A DNA stretch of 64,000 nucleotides from CAWCLK01 sp963796225. GTDB lineage: Bacteria > Actinomycetota > Nitriliruptoria > Nitriliruptorales > Nitriliruptoraceae. A program made the translations under genes and the position numbers. The notes beneath the pieces are model-generated. The model did no database searches. It saw only the letters and a list, made by a program, of their open reading frames with translations, and was not told the origin of the DNA. Location of the stretch: positions 62,001 to 126,000 of the forward strand of contig CAWCLK010000009.1 of the NCBI GenBank assembly GCA_963796225.1. The letters are read 5' to 3'. Of the stretch, positions 45,298 through 54,471 are shown piece after piece (the first letter of the stretch is position 1; the number at the start of each line of letters is the position of its first letter).

Positions 45298-46385
45298 CGG
45301 CTGGCCTCCGTGACACGGTCGTCGGGGATGGTCGAGGGGACGGTGTCGAGGGCCCTGTCGGTCAGGTCGGGCGCGACATGAGCGTCCGCGTCGGTCGACC
45401 GGCGAGCCGGTGTCGCCGCGGGCGGGGTCACGAGCCACTCCCGCACCTGCACGGCCACGCGGGCTCCCCGGCGGCCGAGGTGGGCGAGCAGGACGTCCTC
45501 GCCGCCGACCACGCCCCGCGCCGGGGCATCGACGCGATGATCGAGCCGCAGGACGTCCCCGACCTCCAGCGCGGCGAGGTCGGCGGCAGGCACCGGCGTG
45601 GCGTTCAGCCGCAGTGCCATGGCCACCGGCACGTCGGCCAGCGACGCCTCGACGGCCTCGCGAGCGCGGGCGTCCACGGCCGTGCCCTCGTCGGCGGCAC
45701 GCCGGGCGGCCAGCATCTCGAGCAACGGGGTGAGCACCGGGCCCGGGTACGCGACGGTGAGGAACCCGGAGGCCTGCATGCCACTGGAGATGCCGAGGCG
45801 GTACGAGAGCAGCAGGGCCGGGTCCGAGGGCGCGGCGACCTGCACGAGCTGCGGGTTGAACTCGAGCCCGACCAGCTGCGGGTCGAGCTCGACGTCCACC
45901 AGGGGCGCGATGGTCTCCCCCAGCGCGGTCACGACCTGTCGGGCGAGGTGGGCGATGAGGTCGGCCTCGACCTCGGAGGGACGGCGGGGCGGGGCGACCG
46001 ATCCGGTCGAGGACGCGCCGAGCAGCCGGTCCACCATCTGCAGGGCGAGCTGGACGTTGCAGTCCACGACGACCGTGCCGGGCAGCGGTGCGAGGCTGAC
46101 CAGGATCGCCACGTTGGGGTTGGGCATCGACCGGACGTGGTCGTCGTAGATCGACTGGTCCATGCCGAGCTGCTCGACCTGGAGCATGGCGCGGAGCTCG
46201 GCCCCCCACCCGCTGCCGAGGCGTCGCGCGAAGGTCTCGTGCCCGAGCTCCAGGACACGCAGCACGTCACGTCCCAGCGTGCTCGGACGCCGGAAGTCGT
46301 AGGTGCTCGCACGCCGGCCTGCGCGACGGTCGTCGCGGGGCGGGGCGGTGGCGTGGTCGATGGGCGTGCTCCTGGGTGGCCGCAC
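45294..46385 (-). CDS. fliM: Flagellar C-ring switch protein FliM, lacking the N-terminal CheY-binding peptide
   Basis: About 363 aa. The middle CheC-like domain (STYDFRRPSTLGRDVLRVLE, VEQLGMDQSIYDDHVRSMPN, NPNVAILVSLAPLPGTVVVD) and C-terminal SpoA domain (LNATPVPAADLAALEVGDVL, RLDHRVDAPARGVVGGEDVL) are intact. The usual start LSQxEIDALL is absent; instead the protein begins with a Pro/Arg-rich stretch. The GTG at 46385 has GAGG 5 bases before it; a GTG at 46391 is alternative but lies in the sigma28-type -10 box. Confidence 0.92.
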   Translation of the reverse strand: MRPPRSTPIDHATAPPRDDRRAGRRASTYDFRRPSTLGRDVLRVLELGHETFARRLGSGWGAELRAMLQVEQLGMDQSIYDDHVRSMPNPNVAILVSLAPLPGTVVVDCNVQLALQMVDRLLGASSTGSVAPPRRPSEVEADLIAHLARQVVTALGETIAPLVDVELDPQLVGLEFNPQLVQVAAPSDPALLLSYRLGISSGMQASGFLTVAYPGPVLTPLLEMLAARRAADEGTAVDARAREAVEASLADVPVAMALRLNATPVPAADLAALEVGDVLRLDHRVDAPARGVVGGEDVLLAHLGRRGARVAVQVREWLVTPPAATPARRSTDADAHVAPDLTDRALDTVPSTIPDDRVTEASR

Positions 46386-46390
46386 GCCCA

Positions 46391-46419
46391 CCTCGTCGGC
46401 ACGCCGGGCCGTCGCTCAA
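46391..46419 (-). promoter_or_regulatory. Sigma28-type promoter of fliM
   Basis: TTGAGC (46419-46414), 13 bases, GCCGACGAGG (46400-46391) on the minus strand, in the fliL-fliM gap. The fliM GTG follows 5 bases later. Confidence 0.6.
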
Positions 46420-46447
46420 GCCCTCGAGGCGACGCGACGGAACGGCC

Positions 46448-46912
46448 TCACTGGACCAGCAGGTCGGTGAGCACGATGCGCAGGACCTCCCCGTCCTCCC
46501 AGACCTGCTGTGCCCGCTCGGTGAGGGCAGCGCGCAGCTCGTCCGCCCCCTCGACCGTCCGGAGCTGCTCGGGGGTGAAGGCCATGAGCACGTCGAGCGC
46601 CTCGTCCCGCATCAGCGGGAAGCGGTCCTCCAGCGCGCTGGCGTCGGCCGCGGCATCGGTGACGGCTGCGAGGTCGACGCGGACGTAGTGGGTCCCACCG
46701 CCGGCCAGGCTCGTGGTCATCTGGCCGACCGCGACGACCGGCCCCTCCTCGGGTGCGGCGGGTGCGGCGGCCGCGGGCTCGGACGTCGGCAGCAGGAACA
46801 TCTTCGCTCCCACGGCCCCGAGGGCGAGCACGGCGACCAGCGCGAGCACGAGCTTGAGCCGCCCGCCGGACGACGACGCCGCGGGGGCCGGGACGGCAAC
46901 GGTGTCAGCCAT
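46448..46912 (-). CDS. fliL: Flagellar basal body-associated protein FliL
   Basis: 154 aa. One membrane helix at about 19-40 (LKLVLALVAVLALGAVGAKM) and a periplasm-side domain with GPVVAVGQMTTSLAGGGTHY, LEDRFPLMRDEALDVLMAFT and the C-terminal VWEDGEVLRIVLTDLLVQ, as in FliL proteins that surround the stator. The start overlaps the motB stop by 8 bases. Confidence 0.9.
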   Translation of the reverse strand: MADTVAVPAPAASSSGGRLKLVLALVAVLALGAVGAKMFLLPTSEPAAAAPAAPEEGPVVAVGQMTTSLAGGGTHYVRVDLAAVTDAAADASALEDRFPLMRDEALDVLMAFTPEQLRTVEGADELRAALTERAQQVWEDGEVLRIVLTDLLVQ

Positions 46913-47753
46913 CGATCTGCACTCCTTGCGCGACGACCAGCACGTCGACGCGGCGGTTGGTGGCACGGTGCTGCGGGGAGTCGTTGGGCACCCGCGGGCG
47001 GTGCTCGCCGTACCCGGCTGCCCCGAGGCGCTCCTCGTCGATGCCATGGTGGGCGGCGAGCAGGGTCACGACCGCGACGGCGCGATCGGTCGACAGGTTC
47101 CAGTTCGTGTAGCCGACCCGGCCGACAGGGACGTCGTCGGTGTGGCCCTCGACGAAGATGTCGTTGTCGAACTGCGTGAGCGGGTCGGCCACCGCCGCGA
47201 GCAGCTCCTGCCCCAGCGGTGAGATCTCGGTCGAGCCGGAGTCGAACAGCACGTTGTCGGTGGCCAGGCTCAGGACCAGTCCCCGGCCGTCGAACCGGAA
47301 CGAGGCAAGGTCAGCCAGACCGGCCTGCTCCAGGGACGTCGCGACGGCCGACTGCACCGCCTCGAGCTGGGCGAGGTCGTCGGTCGGTGGCATCCCGTCG
47401 GCGCGGTCCTCCCCGTCGGCTGCCTCGGCCGGCGCCGGAATCGTCTGCGGGAGCGACGCCTGCAGGTCCGCCAGCACGTCGTCGGGCACCACGGCGCCGG
47501 CATCACCGACGATTCCCGGTGAGGCGTCGAGTATCCCGGCGCTGGCGGCGGTGTTGCCGAAGGGATCCTGCAGCCCGCGAACGAACGCCTCGAACTTCTG
47601 GGCGTCGACCTCCGACATCGCGTAGAGCATGACGAAGAAGGCCATCAGCAGCGTGATCGCGTCGCCGTACGTCCCCAGCCAACGGCTGGAGTCGTCGGCC
47701 TCTCCCCCGTCACCCCGATCCGGCCCGAAGGCACCACGCCGCTTGCCGCGCAT
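46905..47753 (-). CDS. motB: Flagellar motor stator protein MotB
   Basis: 282 aa. The single membrane helix WLGTYGDAITLLMAFFVMLY contains the proton/sodium-carrying Asp (D32 region). A plug/linker follows, then the OmpA-like peptidoglycan-binding domain (IFVEGHTDDVPVGRVGYTNW, NLSTDRAVAVV, GYGEHRPRVPNDSPQHRATN). It pairs with motA, overlapping by 1 base. Confidence 0.96.
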   Translation of the reverse strand: MRGKRRGAFGPDRGDGGEADDSSRWLGTYGDAITLLMAFFVMLYAMSEVDAQKFEAFVRGLQDPFGNTAASAGILDASPGIVGDAGAVVPDDVLADLQASLPQTIPAPAEAADGEDRADGMPPTDDLAQLEAVQSAVATSLEQAGLADLASFRFDGRGLVLSLATDNVLFDSGSTEISPLGQELLAAVADPLTQFDNDIFVEGHTDDVPVGRVGYTNWNLSTDRAVAVVTLLAAHHGIDEERLGAAGYGEHRPRVPNDSPQHRATNRRVDVLVVAQGVQIDG

Positions 47754-48565
47754 CAGGCGGCCTCCGCGCTCGTGCCGGCGTCGCCGCCGCCCTTGATGCG
47801 CACCTGGTAGCCCTGGCGCGCCGCGACGGGCAGGTAGGTCTCGAGCCGTTCGACGAGCATGCGCGAGGACGCCCCCGACTGCAGGGCCAGCAGGCCGTCC
47901 AGCGCCATGTCGCGTGCCGCGAGCTCCGCCCGGTTGAGGTTGTCGAGGCGGTTGGCCACCGGCAGGAACAGCAGGTTGGAGAACAGCACGCCGTACAGGG
48001 TCGTCAGCAGCGCCAGCGACATCCCGATGCCCAGCTGCGCGGGGTCCGACAGGTTGCCGAGCATGTTGATCAGCCCGATCACCGTGCCGAGCATGCCGAG
48101 CGTCGGGGCGTACCCGCCGAGCGCCTTCCAGAACCCGATGGCCGTGCGATGGCGCTCGTCGAGCGCGGCGATCTCGATCTCCATGGTCTGCTGGACCTGC
48201 TCGGTGTCCATGCCGTCGACCAGCAGCTGGACGCCGGAGCGCAGGAAGTCGTCCTCGATGGTCTCGATCCGGGCCTCGAGGGCGAGCATGCCCTCGCGCC
48301 GCGCGACGTCAGCCAGCGGCCCGAGGGTGTCGATGACCTCGTCGAGCTCGGGCGGGGCGTTCTTGATCGCCGCCTTGAAGCTGGCCGGGATCACCGACAG
48401 GTGCGCCTTGCGGTAGGCCATCAGCGTCGCCCCGATGGAGCCGAACATGACCAGGACGAACGACGACGGGCCGACCAGGGCGCCCGGTGAGTTGCCGTCC
48501 ATCACCATCGAGACGACGATCGACAGGAACGCGAGGGCGAGGCCCCCCAGGTAGATGGGATCCAT
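47753..48565 (-). CDS. motA: Flagellar motor stator protein MotA
   Basis: 270 aa with four membrane helices (two N-terminal, two around residues 150-200). MotA motifs include REGMLALEARIETIEDDFLR, MEIEIAALDERHRTAIGFWK, GGYAPTLGMLGTVIGLINML and AQLGIGMSLALLTTLYGVLF. It forms the ion channel with MotB. It lies 6 bases after flbD. Confidence 0.96.
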   Translation of the reverse strand: MDPIYLGGLALAFLSIVVSMVMDGNSPGALVGPSSFVLVMFGSIGATLMAYRKAHLSVIPASFKAAIKNAPPELDEVIDTLGPLADVARREGMLALEARIETIEDDFLRSGVQLLVDGMDTEQVQQTMEIEIAALDERHRTAIGFWKALGGYAPTLGMLGTVIGLINMLGNLSDPAQLGIGMSLALLTTLYGVLFSNLLFLPVANRLDNLNRAELAARDMALDGLLALQSGASSRMLVERLETYLPVAARQGYQVRIKGGGDAGTSAEAA

Positions 48566-48571
48566 GGGTGC

Positions 48572-48817
48572 CTAGCCCTCCCCGTCCGGCACGACCCGCA
48601 GGCCGGGCCCCGTGTCCGCGCGCAGGTGGTCCGCGGTCACCAGCACCGATGCGCGGAAGGTCAGGATCCGGTCGACGACGTCGTCGACGGGGTCGGACAC
48701 GACGGCACGGCGTCCGTCGACGAGCGTGACGACGGTGTCCGGTGTGGACTCGATGGACTCGATGAGGTCCGGATTGAGCCAGACGGCCTCGCCGCGAAGA
48801 CGATGCACGAGGATCAC
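48572..48817 (-). CDS. flbD: FlbD-family flagellar protein
   Basis: 81 aa. The FlbD core VILVHRLRGEAVWLNPDLIE, SIESTPDTVVTLVDGRRAVV, SDPVDDVVDRILTFRA is clear. The C-terminus is slightly longer than usual. The role of this swarming-motility-type family is not known. GTG at 48817; it is the first gene after the sigma28-type promoter at 48859 and leads the motA-motB-fliL group. Confidence 0.9.
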   Translation of the reverse strand: MILVHRLRGEAVWLNPDLIESIESTPDTVVTLVDGRRAVVSDPVDDVVDRILTFRASVLVTADHLRADTGPGLRVVPDGEG

Positions 48818-48858
48818 GGGCGCCCCCCTTCCGTGGTCTGGGTTCCCGATGCGACCGT

Positions 48859-48886
48859 CCTGTCGGCCGACCGGCCGACGGCTTAA
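48859..48886 (-). promoter_or_regulatory. Sigma28-type promoter of flbD-motAB
   Basis: TTAAGC (48886-48881), 13 bases, GCCGACAGG (48867-48859) on the minus strand, directly after the flgE terminator and about 40 bases before flbD. One of the best matches to the motif. Confidence 0.75.
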
Positions 48887-48891
48887 CCACG

Positions 48892-48925
48892 ACGACGGGC
48901 CGCGCCGGTCGGCGCGGCCCGTCGT
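48892..48925 (-). terminator. Strong hairpin terminator after flgE
   Basis: ACGACGGGCCGCGCC (48892-48906) pairs perfectly with GGCGCGGCCCGTCGT (48911-48925) over a 4-base loop, a 15-bp stem about 20 bases after the flgE stop. It is followed by TGGTTAAG on the minus strand, not a long T-run. It ends the hook operon just before the flbD promoter. Confidence 0.75.
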
Positions 48926-48944
48926 GGGAGCGGGTGGGACGCGG

Positions 48945-49745
48945 TCAGCGCTTGAGGTTGACCAGCTCCTGCAGGATCTCGTCCGACGACGTGATGGTGC
49001 GGGCGTTGGCCTGGAAGCCACGCTGGGCGATGATCATGTTGGTGAACTCGGCCGCGAGGTCGACGTTGGACATCTCCAGGGTCCCGGACTGCAGGTAGCC
49101 GCGGGGGCCGGCTCCCGGCGCACCGATGTCGGGCGCACCGGAGTTGTCGGTCGGCTGGAACAGGCCGTTGCCGATGGACACCAGCCCGTTCGGGTTCACG
49201 AAGGTGGCCAGGCCGACGTCGCCGATCACCTCGAGCACGCCGGTGGCGAGGTTCTTGGCGGACACGCTGCCGTCGCTGCCGATCTGCGGGGCGCTGTGGG
49301 TGGTGGGGTCGAAGGACACGGGGGCGCCGGCGGCGTCGAGCGCGAACAGGCCGGTGGAGGTCACGAGGTTGCCGTCGGCGTCCCAGTTGAACGCGCCGGC
49401 GCGGGTGTAGCTGGTCTGGCCGTTGGCCTGGACCATGAAGAACCCGTCCCCGTTGATCGACAGGTCGGTGGCGCGGCCGGTGGTCTGGACCGACCCCTGC
49501 CCGAAGTTGGTGTCCGTACCGGCGACCTGCGTGCCGAGCCCGACCTGGAACGGGTTGGTGCCGCCCTGGGTCGGGGCGGAGGGGCCGGTGGCGCCGCGCG
49601 TGACCTGCGTGAGCGCTTCCTGGAACGTGGCGCGGCTGGTCTTGTAGCCCGACGTGTTGACGTTGGCGATGTTGTTGCCGGTCACGTCCATCATGGTCTG
49701 GTGGGACCGCAGGCCGGCGATGGCGGAGAACATGGACCGCAGCAT
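48945..49745 (-). CDS. flgE: Flagellar hook protein FlgE (short)
   Basis: 266 aa. N-terminal MLRSMFSAIAGLRSHQTMMD, NNIANVNTSGYKTSRATFQE is the axial-protein signature, DLSINGDGFFMVQANGQTSY the FlgE/F/G core, and the C-terminus ends SNVDLAAEFTNMIIAQRGFQ, ANARTITSSDEILQELVNLK. The length is nearer FlgG, but the position after fliK and flgD and before flbD is that of the hook gene, and no other hook candidate is present. Confidence 0.88.
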   Translation of the reverse strand: MLRSMFSAIAGLRSHQTMMDVTGNNIANVNTSGYKTSRATFQEALTQVTRGATGPSAPTQGGTNPFQVGLGTQVAGTDTNFGQGSVQTTGRATDLSINGDGFFMVQANGQTSYTRAGAFNWDADGNLVTSTGLFALDAAGAPVSFDPTTHSAPQIGSDGSVSAKNLATGVLEVIGDVGLATFVNPNGLVSIGNGLFQPTDNSGAPDIGAPGAGPRGYLQSGTLEMSNVDLAAEFTNMIIAQRGFQANARTITSSDEILQELVNLKR

Positions 49746-49818
49746 GGGTGTGGCTCCTTCGTGTGTGGCGGATCGTCCGTGACCCGTGCTGCGTCCGTGC
49801 AGGTTGGTGGGTGGCGTG

Positions 49819-50226
49819 TCAGGCGCGCATCTCGCTGGTGGCCTGGAAGGGCACCTCGGTGCCGTCGATCACCAGCGCGGGGCCGTCGGCGGTGAAGCGC
49901 ACGGCCTCGACCGCCCCGGTCACCGTGGTCCCGTCGGCCAGTTCGGCCGAGACCTCAGTACCGACCAGGTCGCTGGCGATGGAGGCCTGCTGCAGGCCGA
50001 GCAGCTGCTGCTGGACCTGCGCGAGCTGCTGGATCATCTCGGTCTGCGCGAGGACCGAGGTCTGCTGCATCATCGCGCTGGGGTCCGACGGCGACATCGG
50101 GTCCTGGTAGCGCATCTGCGCGATCATCAGCTGCAGGAAGGCCTCGCCGTCCAGGCCCCCCAGGGCGCTGGCGGTGGGGGTCGATGCGGCCGCTGCTGCG
50201 GCGGTTCCCGTCGTGGCGTCGAGCAT
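49819..50226 (-). CDS. flgD: Flagellar hook assembly scaffold FlgD (short form)
   Basis: 135 aa. GLDGEAFLQLMIAQMRYQDP, MSPSDPSAMMQQTSVLAQTE, MIQQLAQVQ is the conserved FlgD N-terminal export and cap helix. The C-terminal part (VGTEVSAELADGTTVTGAVE) is only a minimal beta domain, without the tudor/Fn3 domains of longer FlgD. It precedes flgE by 73 bases. Confidence 0.92.
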   Translation of the reverse strand: MLDATTGTAAAAAASTPTASALGGLDGEAFLQLMIAQMRYQDPMSPSDPSAMMQQTSVLAQTEMIQQLAQVQQQLLGLQQASIASDLVGTEVSAELADGTTVTGAVEAVRFTADGPALVIDGTEVPFQATSEMRA

Positions 50227-50242
50227 GGCGTCCTCTTCCTGG

Positions 50243-51489
50243 TCACAGGCGCAGGTCGGCCGGGTCGGCCGATCGCGTCGGTCGGGGCGGTGTGGCGGGG
50301 CGTGCCCGCAGCGGGTGGTCGGGGCGCGACGGGTGCGAGGGACGGCCGTCCTGTCCGGCGCCGTGGCCCCCACCGTCAGCCGCCAGCCCGAGGCCCCGGT
50401 CCCCCAGCGCGGCGGCGAGGTCGCGCTGCCACCCGGGGGCGAGGTGCTCGCCGCCGGCCCGCACGGTGACGCTGATCTCGTGCCCCCGCAGGGCGACCGA
50501 CAGCTGCACGCCCTCGACCTCGACGGCGACGCGGCGCGGTGGCGGGGCGTGCTCGAGTGCCTCCGCAGCACGCAGGACGCGGTCGAGGGTCGCCGCGCTG
50601 ACCGAGGCGTGCGCGGCGCGGGGCGCGGCGGCCCCGTCCGGCCCCGGCGTCGCCCCGTGGACGGCGGCGGGCGGGGCGTCCGGGGCGTCGACGGGCGGGG
50701 CAGGGTGGGCGGACGCGGCCTCGTCGTGACGGAGGCGCGTGGTGCCGGTCCGGTCCGTGGCGTCCGTGGCCCTCGGAGCGGCTGTCGACGCGGGTGTCGC
50801 CGGATCGGCCGGGGTGGCCGGGGTGCGCCGGGGTCGCGGGGGTGGCCGGGGTCGCGGGCGTCGGGGTGGGCACGGACGCGACGGGGTCCTCGTCACCGCG
50901 GACGTCGGCGGAGGACGCAGGCGTGGCGGGCGTGGCCGGCGCGGCGGGTGCGGCCGTCGTCTCGGCAGGCGGGGCGTCCACGATCACGGACGTCGCGTCG
51001 GCGTCCGCCTCCGTGGGCGGCGCCGTCGGTGCCACTCCCTCCGCCTCCGCAGTCGCCGCGTCGTCGACAGCCGCGGCCATCGTCGTTGCCCGTGCTGCCT
51101 CGTCGGTCGCCGACGTGGCGAGGTCGGTGGGCACGGTGACGGACGCGGCCGTCGCGGCCTGGCCGTCGGCGCCGGTTCCTGCCCCGGTGGTGGTCGCCTC
51201 CACGGCGTCGTGCAGGACCTGGCGCAGGTGCCCCCCGAGCGCCACCCCGGCCGGGTCGGCACGCCAGGCCGCGATGGCCGCGTGGACGGCCGCGGCGACC
51301 TCCCCCGGGGTGTCACCGTCGCTGCCGGCCCTCGTCGGCCGGGGCCGGCCGGGCCGGCCCGTCGCCGCGTTCGTCGACCTGACCCGCGAGCAGGGTGCCG
51401 AAGCTCGACGGGTCGTCGCCAGCGGGGCGGCGGCCACGGGTGGCCGCGTCGTGCGGCGCCGGTGGAGCAGCAGGCAGGACGTTCATCAT
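50243..51489 (-). CDS. fliK: Flagellar hook-length control protein FliK (two frameshifts)
   Basis: Starts at the ATG at 51489 (MMNVLPAAPPAPHDAATRGR) with the normal FliK SFGTLLAGQ export-type start, then a long Ala/Thr/Pro-rich ruler, with a TPATPA run. The C-terminal domain is LDRVLRAAEALEHAPPPRR, VAVEVEGVQLSVALRGHEIS, VTVRAGGEHLAPGWQRDLAA, LGDRGLGL, the FliK C-domain pattern. The frame shifts by one extra base near 51335 and again near 50829; correcting both gives about 415 codons. FliK stops hook growth by switching FlhB. Confidence 0.8.
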
Positions 51490-52184
51490 GGGGCTCCCTG
51501 CAGGTGGGCGTGGTGGCCGAGGACGGCAGGCACGTAGGCCTGCGTCTCGGGGATGCGGGGGATGCCGCCCGCCTGGGCGACGCGCCCGGGGCCGGCGTTG
51601 TAGGCCGCGAGGCCGAGCTCGACGGTGCCGAAGCGGTCGATCATGGCGCGCAGGAACCGCGCTCCGCCCTCGAGGTTCTGGGCCGGGTCGTCGGGGTCGA
51701 CCCCCATGCCGGCCGCCGTGGCGGGCATGAGCTGCGTGAGGCCGCGGGCACCGGCATGGGACACGGCGTCGGGACGGAACCCGGACTCGGTCCACACGAG
51801 TGAGGCGAGCAGGGTCGGGTCGAGGCCGTGGCGGTCGGCGGCGTCCTGGATCGCGCCGGCCCACGGACGTCCCGCAGCCGGCAGGCGTTCCGCCCAGTCG
51901 CCCGGCGTGGTACCGGCCGGGACGGGCGACGGTGCGGCGGCGGCCGTGCGGGCCGGTCCGGTCATCCGGGGCGCGTTCGTCGACGTGGGGCTCTGCGTGG
52001 TCGGGGTCCCCGTGGGGCCTGCGGACGCGCGGGCGACGAGGTCCTCGAACCGAGCGGCGGCGGCTCCGGAGCCCACCACGCCGCCGGGCGGCGACGCGGT
52101 GGCCGAGAGCTCGCGGAGGCGCCCCTGGATCTCGGCGATGCGGGCCTGGGCAGCACCGAGGCCGGAGGGGGCGAGGCCCGTCAT
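51486..52184 (-). CDS. Lytic transglycosylase (SLT domain), flagellar
   Basis: 232 aa. The C-terminal SLT domain has the catalytic Glu133 in LVWTESGFRPDAVSHAGARG, LTQLMPATAAGMGV and LAAYNAGPGRVAQAGGIP. The N-terminal 90 residues are helical, then Pro/Thr-rich, with no signal peptide. It lies between fliJ and fliK, overlapping both (ATGA). It may take the place of FlgJ in opening peptidoglycan for the rod, exported by the flagellar route; that is inference from context. Confidence 0.88.
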   Translation of the reverse strand: MTGLAPSGLGAAQARIAEIQGRLRELSATASPPGGVVGSGAAAARFEDLVARASAGPTGTPTTQSPTSTNAPRMTGPARTAAAAPSPVPAGTTPGDWAERLPAAGRPWAGAIQDAADRHGLDPTLLASLVWTESGFRPDAVSHAGARGLTQLMPATAAGMGVDPDDPAQNLEGGARFLRAMIDRFGTVELGLAAYNAGPGRVAQAGGIPRIPETQAYVPAVLGHHAHLQGAP

Positions 52185-52609
52185 GGCCGGTCCTCCCCCC
52201 GCCGGCGCAGCAGCGCCAGCTCGTCGGCGGCGGCCTGGGCACGGGCGGCGGCGTGGGCCGCGTCGACGGCCCGCCGGTGCTCCTCGAGCCGTTCCACGGA
52301 CCGCAGTGCCGTGCGTGCCCCCGACCAGCGTTCCTGTGCGCGTTCCCGGCGGTGGCCGGCGGCGGTGACCTCGGCCAGGGCCGCGGCTTCCTGGTCGTGC
52401 AGGGCCAGGGTGTGCAGCTGGCAGGCCCGCAGGCGCACCGCGTCCAGGGGCACGCCGGAGGGAACCGCCCAGGCGAGGCGCAGGCGTGCGGCCTCCTCCG
52501 CGGCGGCTTCGGCGTCGCGCACCTCCGCCTCGGCCCGGGCCACGGCGGCCAGGGCCTGCCGCTCCTGCACGCGGCGCACACGCAGCACGGACGCGAGCCG
52601 GCCCGCCAT
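52181..52609 (-). CDS. fliJ: Flagellar export protein FliJ
   Basis: 142 aa, a single long coiled coil: LASVLRVRRVQERQALAAVA, RAEAEVRDAEAAAEEAARLR, ERLEEHRRAVDAAHAAARAQ, with the usual start of FliJ. It couples FliI to the export gate. Overlaps fliI (ATGA). The sequence of FliJ is weakly conserved; position and coiled-coil form support the name. Confidence 0.85.
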   Translation of the reverse strand: MAGRLASVLRVRRVQERQALAAVARAEAEVRDAEAAAEEAARLRLAWAVPSGVPLDAVRLRACQLHTLALHDQEAAALAEVTAAGHRRERAQERWSGARTALRSVERLEEHRRAVDAAHAAARAQAAADELALLRRRGEDRP

Positions 52610-53908
52610 CAGGCACCACCCCCGGCGACACCGGTTGCGGCGAACTGGTCGGCGAGCGCCATGGCCCGCTGCCAGGTGTCCTCGTACGAGGTCAGGTCGT
52701 CGGTCCCCTGTCGCAGGAACGCCTCGATGGCGGGGCGCAGGGCGAGGCCGCGGTCGGCGTCGGGGTTGGAGCCCGCCACGTAGGCGCCGACCTCCACGAG
52801 GTCGCGGACGTCCTCGGCGGCGGCGAGCGCCGTCCGGATCGCCGTCGCGGCTGCGCGTTGGCGTTCGTCGGTCACGGTCGTGGCCAGACGCGACAGGGAC
52901 GCGAGCGGGTCGACCGCCGGGTAGTGGCCCCGGGTGCCGAGCCGGCGGTCCAGGACGAGGTGGCCGTCGAGGATCGAGCGGGCGGTGTCGGCGATGGGGT
53001 CGTTCATGTCGTCGCCCTCGACCAGCACCGTGTAGAAGCCGGTCACGGTGCCACGGGCCCGGGGGCCCGCACGTTCGAGCAGCTTGGGCAGCAGCCCGAA
53101 CACGCTGGGCGTGTACCCGCGGGCGGTGGGGGGCTCGCCAGCCGCCAGTCCCGACGTCGCGCTGGGCCATGGCGAGGCGGGTGAGGGAGTCCACCGTCAG
53201 CAGGACGTCCGCCCCCTCGTCGGCGAAGTGCTCGGCGATGCGCTGGGCCGTGAGGACGGCACGTCGGCGCACGAGCGGTGGCTCGTCGGAGGTCGCGACG
53301 ACGACGACGCTGCGGGCCAGGCCCTCGGGACCGAGCTCGTCCTCCACGAACTCCCGGACCTCGCGGCCGCGCTCGCCGACCATGCAGACCACCGAGACGT
53401 CGGCGGTGGTGCCGCGCACCATCATCCCCAGCAGGGTCGACTTGCCGACACCCGAGCCGGCGAAGATGCCCACGCGCTGGCCGCGGCCGACGGTGGCCAG
53501 GGCGTCGATGACGCGGACGCCGACCGGCAGTGGGTCGGTGATCCGCTGGCGCTCGAGCGGGGACGGGGCGGGCTGGTGCACGTCGACGCGGTCACCGACG
53601 ACCGGGCCGCGACCGTCGACGGGGCGACCCAGGGCGTCCACGACCCTTCCGAGCAGCTCACGACCGACCTGAAGGGTCGGCGCCGTGCCGGCCACCACGT
53701 GGTCGCCGCGACCGATGCCGTCCGTGTCCCCCAGCACGAGCGCCGAGGAGCCGGTGGCCCCCACGCTGACGACCTCGGCGGCGACGGCCCCGCCACGGGT
53801 GTCGATCCCGACCATGTCACCGACGGCCAGCCGCAGGCCACGCAGCTCGACCTCGTGGCCGGTCACGCCGGCCACGGTGCCGTGGACACGTCCGAGCAGC
53901 GCGGTCAC
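52609..53908 (-). CDS. fliI: Flagellar export ATPase FliI (frameshifted)
   Basis: About 432 aa. Walker A is GIFAGSGVGKSTLLGMM (residues 151-158 core), with VCMVGERGREVREFVED and VVVATSDEPPLVRRRAVLTA before Walker B VLLTVDSLTRLAMAQRDVG. Near 53152 one extra G shifts the frame; repair gives AQRDVGLAAGEPPTARGYTPSVFGLLPKLLERAG and the remaining C-terminus. It energises type III export. Confidence 0.93.
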
Positions 53909-54471
53909 GGTGCCTGCTCCAGCAGCACGTCCAGCATGACGTCGCGGGTCAGGTCGGCGCCCGACCAGGGTCCGGTGATGCGGGCCTCCCCCGCCGTCAG
54001 CCGATCGTCCACCTGCACGCTCGTGTCGGCGGGCAGCAGGTCGCGCGACCCGTCGAGCACCTGGGCGTCGACCGGGGCGACGTGCACCGTGAACGGGCCG
54101 TGGTCGAGGGCATCCGCAGCGGCGAGCACCCGGTCGAGCAGCGCCGTGCCGCCGGCCTGCAGCTCCTGGCCGAGGATGGTCTCGGCCAGCCTGCGGCCGA
54201 CCTCGGTCGCCGAGCGCGCCCGGTCGGCAGCACTGGCCTCCAGCAGCGCCCGGACCTCGTCGACGGCCGCGGTGACGGCCGTCGCTGCCTGGCGCCCGGC
54301 GTGCTCCGCGGCCGCCGCCGACTCACGCGCCCCGTCGGCTCGCCCACGCGCGTAGGCCTCCGCCTCGGCGCGCGCGACGAGGTCGCGGGTGGCCTGGTCG
54401 AGCACCGGGGTCGGGGCGTCGAGGCGCCGCGCCGGGCCGTCGATGGTCGGGGTCTGCAGCCGTCGGCTCAT
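53905..54471 (-). CDS. fliH: Flagellar assembly protein FliH
   Basis: 188 aa. An N-terminal linker (LDQATRDLVARAEAEAYARG) and a coiled coil are followed by the FliH/V-ATPase E-type domain (ADRARSATEVGRRLAETILG, QELQAGGTALLDRVLAAADA) and the C-terminal VDDRLTAGEARITGPWSGAD. It holds FliI and lies between fliG and fliI, overlapping both by 4 bases. Confidence 0.88.
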   Translation of the reverse strand: MSRRLQTPTIDGPARRLDAPTPVLDQATRDLVARAEAEAYARGRADGARESAAAAEHAGRQAATAVTAAVDEVRALLEASAADRARSATEVGRRLAETILGQELQAGGTALLDRVLAAADALDHGPFTVHVAPVDAQVLDGSRDLLPADTSVQVDDRLTAGEARITGPWSGADLTRDVMLDVLLEQAP

